Shown here: in pieces, positions 1 to 14,086 of the stretch | How the letters are laid out: every line of letters starts with the position of its first letter | Numbering within the stretch: the first letter of the stretch is position 1 | Origin: Flaccisagitta enflata | Lineage: Eukaryota; Chaetognatha; Sagittoidea; Aphragmophora | Length of the DNA: 64,000 nucleotides | Reading direction: 5' to 3' | NCBI GenBank assembly: GCA_965153355.1 | Contig: OZ231128.1 | Coordinates: forward strand, 17,732,001-17,796,000 | Notes under the pieces: generated by a model | The model's input: the letters and a program-made list of their open reading frames with translations, nothing else | The model's database searches: none | What the model was told of the DNA's origin: nothing | Program-made: the position numbers and the translations under genes

Positions 1-1114
1 TTTCTCTACCAAATAGCTGTTGCCCAGAAATTCTTAAAAAAAAAAGAATAAGTCCACTCGATGAGGATGTATGGCCGTGGGAAATTAAGAAAAAAACGCA
101 AAAAAAGCTAAAGCTCAGAAATGAGCTTTCCCAGGATCTCCGGCTGTCAAACTTCCACATTGAAACACGCTATTGAAATACAGACAAGTGAAAACAGACA
201 TTTTGTCTTTTCTCCTCTCGGCTTGTCCGTTTTTCATCCGTTTTGTCATATATGTTCTTGTTTCGTCGTAATTTTACATCCGAGGACGTATGTAGCCGAC
301 GAGGGGAAGTATGTAAGGGATGAAAAACTGTAAAAGTAGCATGGCTGGACTCTAGTAATGCCATGGAAGAATGTGATGAATATTACCGTGAAGTAGTCAT
401 AGCTTCAATTATTGTTAGCTCATTAACTGTCATAGTATCAGTCCCAGTGATTATTAACCTTGTCATTCTTATACGCCGATGCATCGTTAACCATATTCTC
501 TCCTATTCCTTACATTGTATGAGGTATCACTGGGGCCCCTGTATAGGGTAGTATAGCTGTTCGCGTAGTCTTCAATGATCAACACCGTTTAGCAACCATC
601 AACACCGTAACTACTTCGAGCCTGTTCCCTCTCCTAGATGCAATACAATTCCATCAGTATCCAACAGACTTATTCTTCCTTCAAGACAAGGCAGGCGTGC
701 CCAAGCGCCCCAAGTAACCCTTCCTAGACCAAGGACCACTTCGCCATGGTGAGGATAGGCTTGCGCTTGGAAGTGTGAGGGTATGCAAGATTTTGTCCCT
801 TACATAAGAACAAGAAATTATCTTTCATTTAAGACCAATTAGGCTTCTGTAGCTCAAATGATTTAGAAATGACGGCAGTTTGAAAAAAAGATGTCATGAA
901 AAAAATGTTGTTTTTTTTCAGTTATAACCATGAATACCTGAACTACTTCAAATTGTTGTTACAGACAAACTATTTAACAAAAACCCTTGAAATTTTAATA
1001 CAAAAAACGTCAAACAATATGCAATAAGAGAAAAAAAAGAAAAAATCATAATGTTGACTATGAGAGGCACACCACCAATTTAGAATAAATCAGTTGTAAT
1101 TGAAGACTCTGTAT
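1..1114. other. Left flank: presumed intron of eIF4G2-like copy A, no supported exon
   Basis: This stretch lies downstream, on the minus strand, of the last eIF4G2-like exon found, and should be intron because the MIF4G domain is not finished at that exon. I find no continuation of the domain here. A small plus-strand reading frame at 363-551 has one hydrophobic segment but no family resemblance and no support. The stretch 815-900 resembles arms of foldback elements seen at 5637-6090 and 32200-32270. The duplicated unit begins near 1115; sequence left of that has no counterpart at 20.4 kb. Confidence 0.5.
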
Positions 1115-1350
1115 TCACCCCTGTTTCATTTCTTTTTTCATTTCTTTTTTTTTTAATTCTGTTTTTTTTTCTTTCATTGCTTTTTCCTTTTAATTTCTTT
1201 TATTTCTCCTTTTCCCTTCTTTCTGTCATAATCTTCTTTAAGTATCATCATTGCATCAGTCGATTGTGTCACTAAAAGCACGCGATAAATGCATTCGGCA
1301 GCCAAACAGAAGTTAATAGCTCACTGACAAACACCCTTTCGCAAAAAAAA

Positions 1351-1517
1351 AACAAGGCCGGATACACGGCTACCCCAGTCGCGTGCGGGTGGGCAGGGGC
1401 CGTAATTGAGGTCAATGCATCAGTTGGGCGGGAGCAGTGAGGCCAGAGACCGAAAAGTAAAGTGTGACGGACCGACGGACCGACAAAGCGGGGTGTAGAG
1501 TCGCGTAGCACGCGACT
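1351..1517 (+). mobile_element. Hairpin-family short element (GTCGCG subtype)
   Basis: It starts AACAAGGCC, has AGTCGCGTGC at 1377, an ACGG-rich tract near 1465-1485, and ends in the perfect hairpin AGTCGCGTAGCACGCGACT at 1499-1517, followed by A-rich sequence. It lies next to the donor end of eIF4G2-like exon 9. At the orthologous place unit B has a different but related element (20743-21060). Confidence 0.75.
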
Positions 1518-1560
1518 AAAAAAAAACACGTCAGTCGTCAATAAGAGAACAGAAACTGAC

Positions 1561-3197
1561 TTCGTTGTCGGCGGCTTTTGGATCGGCTCCGGCTTTCTTC
1601 TTCTCGTCTTCCTGTGTCCAGCCACCAACGGCGGCGTTGGCGCCCGTCGGCGGCGTTTCTTTCTTCTTCTCCAGCAGCTGCTTGACGCACTGGTGGAGGA
1701 TCCGTTCGTGGAGCATGTTAAGCTTGCCCAATTCTCCGATGAATTTGATGTTGCCCAACATCTTTGACTTGGCGATGAGCGCCTGACGAAATTTGTAAAA
1801 AATTTTGATGGATAGAGATAAAGATATTTCCATATAGATAGATACAGATAGAAGGAAATGTTGATACAGGACAAAGGAAAGTTCCACGCAAGGAAACCAT
1901 TTCTATTTCCGCACAAGCAGCGTTACAAAGACCATATCTTTTCTGGTCCGTCCCATGAAAGAAATTGCAACGAAATTAGCCAGACTGCGACGAGCAGATG
2001 AGCCAATTTTCTCTATCTCAGAGAGACTCAAACCTGTTCCTCTTCATCGTCGGTGAGCGGTTTGCCATTGTTGGCGGCGCGCTTGAGTTCAAACTCGTTG
2101 GTGGCCTTGTATCGGTTTTCAAACTCGTCTTTGCACTTGTTGAGGAGGAGTCGAGAGAAGGAAGAGTTGGCTGCGGCGGCGGCGGCGGCAGCCCCGTTTA
2201 CGCCGCCGCTGCTGCCTCCTGCCGGCGGATCGAAATTGGGCGCATCGTCGTGAAGGCGCCGGCAGAGTTGCGCGTAGAGTGAACTGTATTTGGGTTCATC
2301 CAAGGCTTTCTCGAAAATCTGCGTAGTGTTGAAAAAGAAAAGTCGTGAAAAGACAGACTTGAAGACTGACAGACCGATCGACTGGCAGACCGGCAGATTG
2401 GTAGACTTGCAGAAAGAGAGACAGGCGAAAAAGACCATAGGCAAGTAGGTTTAGCAGTTACATTACAAAATATATACACAATACCGTATTTTTTCTGAAA
2501 AGCGCCCCCTCTTTTTTTCTTGGTATTATACTTTCAGAAGAGATTTTGACAGAAATGTTAAGTAAAATGATGAAATGATACAACACAATAAGCCATTTTC
2601 ATAAACTTTCAAACAGATATATGCAATGAATATCTCCATTTTCAGTCAAATTCAGCATTTTGGTAGCTTTTCATATAAAAGATAGACTGAATGACAGTTC
2701 TTCTACAATATAAAGATGGCGCTAATTGGAGGGTTATAGAGCAAAGTCATATTTCAATTTCAAAAGCGCCCGGGGCGCTTTTTAGAAAAAATACGGTATG
2801 TATATTACATTTGATCACGTACCAGTAAAATGATTCCTTTCAGAATTTGAGGAGAGTCAATACCAACGTTGAGGAGCTCCAAACTCAATTTGTCAAACTT
2901 ATCCGGTGTCAATTTGTTCAGTATTCTGGAGACAAAAGAGAAACAGAAATAACCATGGCAAAAAAAAAAAAAAGCTTCAAAATTACAGTCCCCGACTGGG
3001 GACTGTAATTTTTGAAGCTTTCTCGTTGCGTAAACGCAACTCGAGAAGATACACTACAAGACAGCAATTTCAAGAAAAAAAAATATAGTTTTAATGATGA
3101 CAAAACTTGAAAATGATAACAATAGTGGATGATGATGATGACAACAATGAATGATAATGACAACCAAGGAAAAAATGTTAAAAAATTTTTTCAAAAA

Positions 3198-3244
<47 letters not shown>

Positions 3245-6200
3245 CAAAAAAATTTTGCAAAAAAATTTCAAAAAAAATTTTCAAAAAATTTAATAATTGA
3301 AGATGATAACAGTAGTCGAAGATGATGATAGTAGTCGAAGATGATGACAGTAGTTGAGGATGATGATAGTAGTTGAAGATGATGATAGTAGTTGAAGATG
3401 ATGGCAGTAGTTGAAGATGATGACAGTAGTTGAAGATGATGACAATAGTTGAAGATGATGACAATAGTTGAAGATGATGACAGTAGTTGAAGATGATGAC
3501 AGTAGTTGAAGATGATGACAGTAGTTGAAGATGATGACAGTAGTTGAAGATGATGACAGTAGTTGAAGATGATGACAGTAGTTGAAGATGATGACAGTAG
3601 TTGAAGATGAATCTTGAAATCCATGATGGCAAACCTAAAGAAAAATCAGAATGTAATAAATGAGCAAGTAAAAGAACTCCAATCCTCTATATAAATCTAA
3701 GTCTTAGTAACATATTACTACTTTAATAAGCTAATATCTTATAAACCAGACTTCAGATTTAATTCGAATTTTGCAGGGGCAGTTCAATTGATATCCTTTA
3801 CTTGTATACCAAATTAAAAAAAAAATTCACATAACTTTGCTACCCTTTGCCTATGTAAATTGCCAAAGTCATAGTAACATATTACTACATAAATAAGCTA
3901 ATATCTCATAAACCAGACTTCAGATTTAATTTGAATTTTGCAGGGGGTGATTCTCACTATCAAACTCCTAGGACAAATTTTCACTATGATCATTTCGTTT
4001 TTGGTCAGATATGCTTTACAATTTGAAAAAAATGTTTTGTCTTTTCATTCTTAAGTGAGGTTAGGATGGGATGAGAGGATTCATGAGGAAAAAAAACCGA
4101 ATGGCGCTTTTCATAAAAAATTTTGTTGGTTTTTTATCATGTCTCGAACCATAATTATCATGTAACAAATATGTAATGGGGGCTTTTTTGATCGATTGAG
4201 TAAATTCATTACATTTTCAGGCGTTTCAGTCATTAAGATTGTAATTTTGAACCATTTGTCAATCATTTGACATCATGAATGCAACGAAAAGCTCATTACG
4301 TCATTTTGGTAACCCCTGTAATGAGAGGAAGGAAAAATGACAAAAATCAGCGTAAATATGGCAATAAGTCCAGGACGTCTGAATTTCCATTTATTGAATA
4401 GAATGAGTGGCACTATTTACACCATTTTTCGATCAACGTAATACGTGGTAAGTGGTAGTCATCATTAAACAACTTTGGACTGAGCTAAACCAGTTTTAGA
4501 ACGAAAAATTGAATTTCGGACAATCAAATTATTAAACAATTCTTATTGTCCCAATTGTGTCCGTGTTGACTTTTCTCTTCCCGGTAAATGCCCTTGCATC
4601 TCTCATGACAAATTTTGCCTCATAATCGTTGCAAAAGATGTGGGGCAATGAGATGACAACAGAAATTATCGCTTTTTTCCTAATTTTGGCCAACGAGAGA
4701 GGAAAAATTTGAATTTCGGACAATCAAATTATTAAACATTTTGAGCCAAAAACAAAAATAATGAATTTATGAGTTGCAAAATGGGCTCAGATCATTTTAA
4801 TCGGTCATGATGTGAAGGTATAGCCCCTAAAAGGTTGGCAAAAGAGATTTCAAACAAAACATGAAATATTGTAAAAATTCCAAATTTATGCAAAAAAGGC
4901 TCAAAGCTGTACAATACTATTGTGAATGCGAAACCAAAATCGAGGGCCCATTAAGATTGGCTGATTATGGATTTGGACCCCCCAGACACACTATTGATCA
5001 TATAAAAAAGGAAATAGCGATTTAAATCATGTTAGAAATTGCGATTTCTCCGTCTTAGCTAGGAGTCTGTCAGTGAAAATCACCAGGGGTTAGTTATTTA
5101 CTACCCTCTACTTGTGTACCAAATTAGAAAAAAATTCACACACCTTTACTACCCTTTGCCTATGTAAATTGCCAAAGTCCTAGCAACATACTACTACATA
5201 AATAAGCTAATATCTCAGGAACCAGACCTCAGATTTAATTCGAATTTTGCAGGGGTTGTTTATTTACTACCCTCTGCATGTATACCAAATTAAAAAAAAA
5301 TTCATAAACCTTTACTACCCTCTACCTATGTAAACCACGTCCCAGCTAAATATTACTACAAAAGTAATAGGCAAAGGGTAGTAAAAAGTAATGAATTTTT
5401 CTGAAAGTTGGTACACAAGCTCCCATTGACATAAAAATAATACTGGTAAAGTTTCATGAACTTCTGAGATCTGGTTCAAAAGATATGAGAAGGTTTTAAA
5501 CAACGCCAACGCCAACGCCAACGACAGACTACACGATCAGGTTCATCACATAGTCAACGACGAAAACTGTTCGTCGGGGACAAAAAGAGAAATTGTTTTT
5601 CAATGTTTCACATTCATCCAATTAGAAAAACATAGCAAAATCCGTGACCGTTTTAAAGATCTTCAAAAGATCTTCAAAATGGGACCATGCTGGTTGTTGT
5701 AGCTTTATTCGTTTAGAAATGACATAGGGATAAAGGGTAGATGGTCAAGACTGTAAAAGCCAAGTTGAAAAAGCTGTACTTTTTTGTTAGTTCATAAAAA
5801 AATAGAGAAAAAAATATTTATGAACTTTTTCGATAAGGTATTTTCAAAGATTTTTGAATTTTCTTTCATTCAAGACCAATCCCAGATCTGTAACTCAAAT
5901 TGTTTAGAAATTAGAGCTTGTCAAAGTGAATTACTTCTTTTCAAAACCTTTTAAATACAGTTGAATCGCAAAATTGAATATGGCAATGTTTTTATTCATT
6001 CTTGTGCCATTTCTAAACGAATAAAGCTAGAACTACCAGCAACGTCGCGTTTGTAAGATCTTTTGCAGATCTTTCAAACGGCCATGGATTTTTTATATTT
6101 TATATTGTTAGCTCAGCAGAAATAAGCTAAATAAGTTGTCTCCTTTTTAGTCGCGTGCTACGCGACTCTACACCCCGCTTTGTCCGTCCGTCTGTCCGTA

Positions 6201-9200
6201 GGTCCGTCCGTCCGTCACACTTTACTTTTTTGGGGGTTTTGCGGTTTTTGGCCTCACTGCTCCTGCCCAAATGATGGAGTGACCTCAATTATGGCCCCTG
6301 CCCACCCGCACGCGACTGGGGTAGCCGTGTATCCGGCCTTGTTTTTTTTGCCATGGTTAATGGAACCAATTGGCAAGTACAATTGACCAACAGATGCAGT
6401 ATCATCCAAATGGTAAACGAGAAGTGAGCGAGAGAGAGAAAGAGAGAGAAAGAAAGAAAGAAAGAGAGAAAGAGAGAGAGGGAAAGAGAGAAAGAGAGAA
6501 AGAGAAAGAGAGCAAGAGCCCTCCGTCATACCCGCGGACTTTTTTGAAGATCCTATCCTGGTCTGAAGTGGATGCGACGGAGGAAGAGGGAGTGGCGGCG
6601 CGTGAGTTATGAGAACTGATGCTGCCGCCGCTTCCACGTCCGCCGCTGGGATACGCCGGTAAAGATCGTAGCGAATCACGACCGCCGCTGCCCAACAATG
6701 GCTGAACCAACTGCCCGGCAATTAAGGAGAAAAAGAAGCATCTGCAATAACTATTGATCATCTCAGAAAAACCTATATTCTTAATCACAACAAAACTATA
6801 TAAAAACATATGGTGTTATCTAGTTAACATAAAATAATCACATTTATCTTTTATAAAAGACATTTTTACAATTGATAAGCATAAAACGCGGAAAGAAAAT
6901 TTGTGCATGTAGCTATTTCAAAAATCAAAAATCTTTTTTTCTGCAAGAAATTTTAATGATATAGGTAAAACACTGTTCAGGTATCAGTAGTTATCTGCAA
7001 TGGATCGCAAGTTTGGTAATTTTGGATGAATCCATAGCTTAGATCAAAGGCCTTACCCCGTTTGGCGGCGTGGAGAGGCCCGCTTGACTCGCCTCTGACG
7101 TTGGCGTGGAAGTCCCACCTCGATTGCCGCCGCTGCTGCCGGTCGACGGCGGAGGAACGCCGGGCGGAAACAAGGGAGGAGGGCCTCCGCTGCTCCCACT
7201 CGATCCTGTTTCGGAACAAATTCCTACTTGATGAACATGACGCAATCAACATATGCAACGTTATATCGATTCTTCAAAACAATAGAAAAGCATGACATTC
7301 CGCGAAGATCAATATCTCAAAAAGAGAAGGAGCGAGCGAGACGCTATCTGGTATGCAAATAAGACTGCGAGTGATGCAAAATTGATGCTTATTTGTCAGT
7401 TCCATACCTTCTTCAGCGGCCGAGGGACCCCTGGGTCCACTGCCGTTGTAAGGCCCACCACCGCCTGCTCCTCCTCCACCTCCTCCAACCCACTTGTTTT
7501 GATTTCCGCGTGGGGACTGATCTTGGGATGAGCGGCCGCCGCTGTTGCTTTTGCCCAAAGGCAAAAGTGGCACAATGCCTCCTCCTCCTCCACCACCAGT
7601 GGCGATATTATCGCGGAAATCACCGCCACGGTTTGGACCACCTCCAGTCTTGACAGACTCTTCTTGAGTAGGCTGGAAGCCCGCTCCTACTCCCGCTGCA
7701 CCACTACCTGCTCCCAAACCACCTCTTGGGCCGCCGACGCCTCTTTCCGGCCCACCTCCTGTGGAGCTAGAGGAAGCTGGTTGTTGTCCAACTGGTGGAA
7801 AACCCCGGCGCCGATCCTCCTCGCCTCGGGGCGCGGGATACCGGCCACTTCTCTCACCGCCGACGTCGTTGTTGGAACTTTCTTTCGGACCCCCAAAACG
7901 AGGATCAAAATCGGGCTGCTGCTGCTGTTGTTGAAGTTGCTGTTGTTGTCTTCTTTGAGCCGGCGGCTGATAGACTCCGCTCGGTTTTGGCGCCGGAGGA
8001 CTCTCGGCGCTATTAGGCGACGCCGCAGAATTGAAATGACTGCGCTGTTGCTGTTGTTGTTGTTGTTGTTGCGGTGATGTCGATGGAAACCCGTCCGCTC
8101 GACCGCCGCCGCTGCCAAAACCGCCCGGCTGATGATGCTGTTGCTGCAGATAAGGAACGGCCTCTTTGAAAAATGGCGGTCCCGGTTCTTTGACTCCCGG
8201 CACCCAATCAGCGCTGGCGTCGGGAGATGGCAAAAGACTTGGCGGCGCTTGAAGCGGACTTAATCCAGCGCCACTACCGGCGTTACTACCACCGCCGCCG
8301 CCGCCGCCGTTTTCCCCACCGTTTGTCTGACCTCCCCGATTATGATTATTGCCGTAACTTAAAGCAGATTCTTCCCTTTCCCTAGGTGACGGTCCACCAC
8401 TTCCACCTCCTACGCCAACGCCAAAGTGGTTATTACCACCAGCACCTCCAACTCCGCGCTCGACACTACCACCACTTCCAACTCCTCCCTTATCAGACGC
8501 GTCTCCTCGATCGTCGTAATGAGAACAAGATGATCCTGGTCCCTGGCTGATTGGGACGTAACTGGGTGAAGCGGCGCGCTGGCCAAAGCGACCGTTCTGT
8601 TGATGATGCTGTTGTCGCGGCTCTAGAGGCTGAAGACTTCTTGGAGGAGCGTTGGAGCCGTCCCTCTCCCTATAATTGCCTCCGATGGTATTATTGCCGT
8701 TGTTCCCGCCGTAATAATCGCCTTTGCTATCATGATTCCCACCGTCCCCGGTGGGCCCGCCACTGCCGAGGGAAGGAGGGCTGTTGCCCACCCCGCCTAG
8801 CTGAGGTTGTTGGTGCTGTTGTTGTTGTTGCGGTGGTGGTGGTTGTTGCTTTCCCGGTCCAGTGTTGGGACTATGGGCACCCCCTTTATACCCTTGCTGC
8901 TGATGTTGGTAGGTCTGCGGCGGGCCGTGATTCAGATGAACATTGGTGGCATGTGCCGGCCCTGAATTATTATGATTGTCCCTCTGTGGTTGCGACCTTG
9001 GATCTTGGTGGGCGTTGTCACCATTTGGGCCCCCGGCGTAGTGATTGTGGAAGCGGTTAGGACCGCTGTTGCCCGGGAAGTTGTTGTTACCGCCGTGGTG
9101 AGGATTGTGGGCGTAACCACCGCCGCCTCCACCTCGACGAGGTTGAGACTGCTGGTGATACGGTTGGCGTTGGTACGGCTGCTCCAATGAATGGTTGTAA

Positions 9201-11631
9201 TCTTCTCCTCTTCCATACGGCGGTCCGCCGCCGCCACCTCCGTAATTTCCACGAGGCGGCTGAGATGCACCAGAATCTCCTTGCAAATGGTGGTGGTGGT
9301 GGTGGTTGCTATTGTAGAAGTTACCTCCTCCTCCTCCGCGAGACGAATAATGGCCGCCGGCACCGCCGCCTCCTCCTCCTCCTCGGTTAGGGACCCCAGC
9401 CTCCGCCTGCGGTGCTCCGGAACCCGGACCGGGCCCTCCTCCACCGCCGCGTGCGGGAGGCGCAGATTCGTTATTCCACTGATCGTAGTTAGGAGCAAAT
9501 GCCGAGTTGTGTTGGTGTTGTTGTTGTTGTTGATGTGGTGCGTTCGGGCCCTTGTTGTAAGGTGGTTGTTGTTGTTGTTGTTGCGTATACGATGGATGTT
9601 GTTGTTGTTGTTGGTGATGATGTTGCGGTTGCTGCTTCGGCTGATGCGGATACTTGTTGTATTGTGAGGAAGAGGGTGGACCATCTCGTTTCAAATGACT
9701 ACGGATTCAACAAAAACGATGAAGGGAAAAGATGCATTATTAAAACTTTCTCCAATGAGTTCATAATAACTATATGAATTATTAATTATTAACACAGCGA
9801 CTTAGAACTACACTAAAGCTTCATGAACCCGCCCAGCTGGCAGTTTACCTCGGTGGACCCCAGCGTCCTTGGTTCTCGTCGTCCTGATTGGTGCCGTAAG
9901 ATTGGTGAAACTGATTTTGACTATTAAAGTGTTGTTGGTTTTGTTGTTGCCGTGTAAATTCAGATCCGTATCCATTCGAACTCGCTCCATGGGCTCCAAA
10001 GTCAGAGTTGGCGCCTTAAAAATTAAGAGAGGCAAAGAGGCAAAATTATCGAAACATTCAAAAACCGAATAACAAGCCAAAAAAACATTGCCATCAATTA
10101 TTCTCAGGGGTGCATGAAGTTGAGCATCCCCCCCCCCCCATGGGTGGATTAAAATCAAACGATTTGGAGATGGGGAAGAATATCAAAGGGTGGAGAAGAA
10201 GAAACAAGCCCAATCGGGAATATTGTCATCTGCGTGGCATCAGAAGAGGCGTAACGGATGGACGGACAGACTTATAGAGATGCAATGACGCACCTAAAAA
10301 CAAAGTTTTAATAGATTTTACACTTTTCCCAATTCCAAAAGATTGTATTTGATTGCTATAACACTATCTTACATTATTCTGACCATATTTATACTATATT
10401 CACACTCTAAAAAATCAAACAATTTTCCAATCAGGCGGGAAAGTAAATTAAAAACCAGGGGGGGGAGGAAGAAATCAAAACTTTATACACCCCTGATTAT
10501 TCCATTTTTCCAATTACCCGGAATCCCATGTTGGTTTTGATTTCTCAAAGCGGGTGGCAAATAAGCTTCGCTATTTTGCCCCTTGGGTGCGTTGGGTGAG
10601 TTGTTTGAATGATGGCGGTTGTTGGAGCCTTGGTAAGCAGCCGGTGCCTGAGAGCCGTGAGCCGTGGAAGCGGCGGGGCCGGAACTCGACGCCTGCGCTA
10701 CCTTGGCATGAGGAACGCCCACTCCTAAAACGGCGGTAGGGAACGTTGTGGAGAAGGAACGTATACAAAAATTGTTCATCATTACAAGCTTCATTTGCAA
10801 GCTCGTTTTAGCTTAATATGTGTTCTCGTTTATCTGCTTTCGAAATAAGCTCTTAAATGATATGTTAATTTTTGTTTTGACATTTTTTCTAATAGATTTC
10901 TATAGGTAATCATGCAGCCAAAACAGAAATAGAAGATGGAGATGCTACGAGACTACAATGTGCTAAGTCTGTCCGTCTGTCTGTCTGTCCGTCCCCCTGT
11001 CCGTCGGTAGGTCGGTCCCCTTTTTGGGCAACGGCCCCAAAGGACCGAAATATGGGCCGATGTCTTTTAGGACACAAGGGTTAATTTCCAGACATCCATC
11101 CATCCATCCGCCCATCCATCCATATCCATCTGTCCGTCCGTTAACTTTCCAACCCAAAAATCCGCCGAAAAGCTGTCAGCTCGTTGAATGTTCTAAATCA
11201 CTCATCTGAGGCCAAAAATGTGCTTCTAGGACGTCTGTAAATCCACCCTGTGTCCTTCAGAACACCGACCCTTTAGGGCCGAGCTGCCCTGCGCTCGCTC
11301 CACTTCCTAACTTAATCACTGTAAACAGGGCATTGGGTATCGCTGACCATGTGTGATCCTTGGATGACTAGTAATATTCTTTTCAGTCTCTGGCCTCACT
11401 GCCCCTGCCCAACTGCTCTAGTAACTCAAATACAGCCCCTGCCCACCCGCACGCGACTAGGGTAATCGTGTATCTGGCCTTGTTCCTCCACATAATGTAA
11501 GCGGGGTGAATGGGAGGGGGGGGGGGCGAAGAACTACTCTCACCTGTCGGGCCAGAGAGAGGAACCAGCGGAGGCTTTCTCTCGGAGTCCCTGTCCGTAA
11601 AGGAGGTGTTGTAACTGGTCTTGAATTGCAT
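1561..11631 (-). CDS. EIF4G2: eIF4G2/DAP5 (NAT1)-like translation factor, copy A, exons 1-9 (3' end off window)
   Basis: Predicted coding exons: 11631-11544, 10724-10518, 10014-9849, 9698-7408, 7223-7057, 6710-6532, 2925-2823, 2318-2034, 1782-1561. All junctions keep frame, giving 1236 codons. The family call rests on the start of the MIF4G domain: DQDRIFKKVRG, then ILNKLTPDKFDKLSLELLNV, LDEPKYSSLYAQLC, DAPNF, and [15 protein letters not shown]. The LELLNV, EPKYSSLYAQLC and DAPNF stretches match DAP5 rather than canonical eIF4G1. In the family this domain binds eIF4A and eIF3 in cap-independent or specialised initiation in the cytoplasm. Unusual points are an N-terminal extension of roughly 980 residues, mostly Gln/Gly/Asn/Pro low complexity, and a poly-Ala insert inside MIF4G. 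The last donor (GTCAGT after 1561) is the least certain junction; the rest of MIF4G and the MA3/W2 domains must lie left of the window. Confidence 0.85.
2484..2796. mobile_element. TA-flanked MITE in eIF4G2-like intron 7 (unit A only)
   Basis: The 313-bp element has inverted termini of about 26 bp, beginning CCGTATTTTTTCTGAAAAGC on the left with its near-complement on the right. It is flanked by TA at 2482-2483 and 2797-2798. Unit B retains the empty site, a single TA near 24798, in otherwise matching intron. This is the signature of a mariner/Tc1-type non-autonomous element. It has no coding capacity. Confidence 0.85.
3290..3612. repeat. 19-bp tandem satellite
   Basis: About 17 copies of a 19-bp unit of the type GTAGTTGAAGATGATGACA. 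Because 19 is not a multiple of 3, minus-strand frames stay open for 57-nt cycles and give long spurious ORFs of Ser, Thr, Ile and His. It lies within the 2952-6357 insertion. Confidence 0.9.
3680..5345. repeat. Dispersed blocks of about 180 bp with AT-rich filler
   Basis: A block containing TTACTACCCTCTAC/TTTGCCTATG, a poly-A segment, and GAATTTTGCAGGGG recurs at about 3690-3960 and again at about 5085-5345, partly duplicated within each site. A second pair, GAATTTCGGACAATCAAATT, occurs at 4512 and 4710. No gene is supported here. Confidence 0.6.
5637..6095. mobile_element. Foldback (inverted-repeat) element inside the unit A insertion
   Basis: The left arm, containing TAGCTTTATTCGTTTAGAAATG near 5700-5725, pairs with a complementary arm near 6010-6040. 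The outer ends AAATCCGTGACCGTTT and its approximate complement at 6065-6092 also pair. The structure is a roughly 450-bp hairpin with no coding capacity. Motifs in its arms resemble those at 815-900, 32200-32270 and 44100-44150. Confidence 0.6.
6149..6343 (-). mobile_element. Hairpin-family short element (GTCGCG subtype)
   Basis: In element orientation (minus) it starts AACAAGGCC, has AGTCGCGTGC about 26 bases in, then an ACGG tract, and ends in hairpin AGTCGCGTAGCACGCGACT (6167-6149). It occupies the right end of the 2952-6357 insertion. Confidence 0.75.
7408..9698 (-). CDS. EIF4G2: eIF4G2-like copy A exon 4: giant low-complexity exon
   Basis: This single 2291-nt exon encodes about 763 residues rich in Gln, Gly, Asn, Pro, Ser and His. 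It has many polyQ, polyG and polyH runs, for example at 9500-9660 and 8030-8075. It begins after an AG acceptor at 9699-9700 and ends at a GTATGG donor. No folded domain is visible; composition resembles prion-like or RNA-granule disordered regions. It is 18 nt shorter than the unit B exon, and every length difference I compared is a multiple of three. Confidence 0.85.
10940..11485 (-). mobile_element. Long hairpin-family element in eIF4G2-like intron 1 (copy A)
   Basis: It has the AACAAGGCC-type start at 11485 and AGTCGCGTGC near 11458, and a CCGT/CTGT tract with a decayed hairpin at 10940-10985. The middle carries an additional inverted pair: a GGGCCGATGTCTTTTAGGAC block at 11050-11100 and its diverged complement at 11225-11295. 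The same copy is present in unit B at 36691-37247, so it predates the duplication. Confidence 0.6.
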
Positions 11632-11705
11632 TCGATACGTGGGATCGGGAAGCGGGGAATATGACAAAGCTGGTAGGGCCTCAATGTCGCGCGCGTCCCC
11701 ACAGC

Positions 11706-11713
11706 TTTATATA
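11706..11713 (-). promoter_or_regulatory. TATA box of eIF4G2-like gene, copy A
   Basis: The minus strand reads TATATAAA here. The first in-frame ATG (11631-11629) lies about 75 bases downstream, leaving room for a start site near 11680 and a short leader. The same element is conserved in unit B at 37470-37477. No eIF4G2-like exon was found upstream of it. Confidence 0.55.
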
Positions 11714-11999
11714 AGCGCTCAGTTTCCTGTTGTTTTTGTTTCTTTTTTTCGAATTATTGTTGACTTGGTTTGGTAGAAAATTGTTTGGATACTTTATGAA
11801 CTTGGTTTTATCTCTCTAGTTTGATAATCTTTGATTTAGCGTAAGGTTTTACGTTTTCTGGTTGCGAACGTAGTAAAGAAGTTGGTTGATGGCATAAAGT
11901 GAAACGCTTTTTAAAACGCTTCTTTAAAAAAATGGCGCGTGTTAAAAATGTCCGATTAATTTTTTGTTAAGTTGAAGGTTAACGTTAAGCTTTTTATTA

Positions 12000-14086
<2,087 letters not shown>

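Larger units (their letters stand above)
2952..6357. mobile_element. 3.4-kb TA-flanked composite insertion in eIF4G2-like intron 6 (unit A only)
   Basis: Ends read ACCATGGCAAAAAAAA on the left and the exact complement on the right, bordered by TA at 2950-2951 and 6358-6359. Unit B has the uninterrupted site (gaaaTAatgg near 24949). The interior is a patchwork: a hairpin at 2987-3060, poly-A, a 19-bp satellite, paired blocks of about 180 bp, a foldback element and a hairpin-family element at its right end. No transposase is visible. It expands intron 6 from about 240 bp to 3.6 kb. Confidence 0.75.

Noticed and set aside
363-551. Small membrane protein gene on the plus strand
   Set aside because: One hydrophobic stretch only, no homology or splice context, and located in presumed intron.
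3054-3632. Minus-strand ORFs over the GATGATGACAGTAGTT region
   Set aside because: They arise from a 19-bp tandem repeat read in three frames, with no conserved start or domain.
8551-9060. Plus-strand ORF opposite the low-complexity exon, also present near 34233-34739
   Set aside because: It is antisense shadow of GC-rich codons in eIF4G2-like exon 4; conservation follows from the sense exon.
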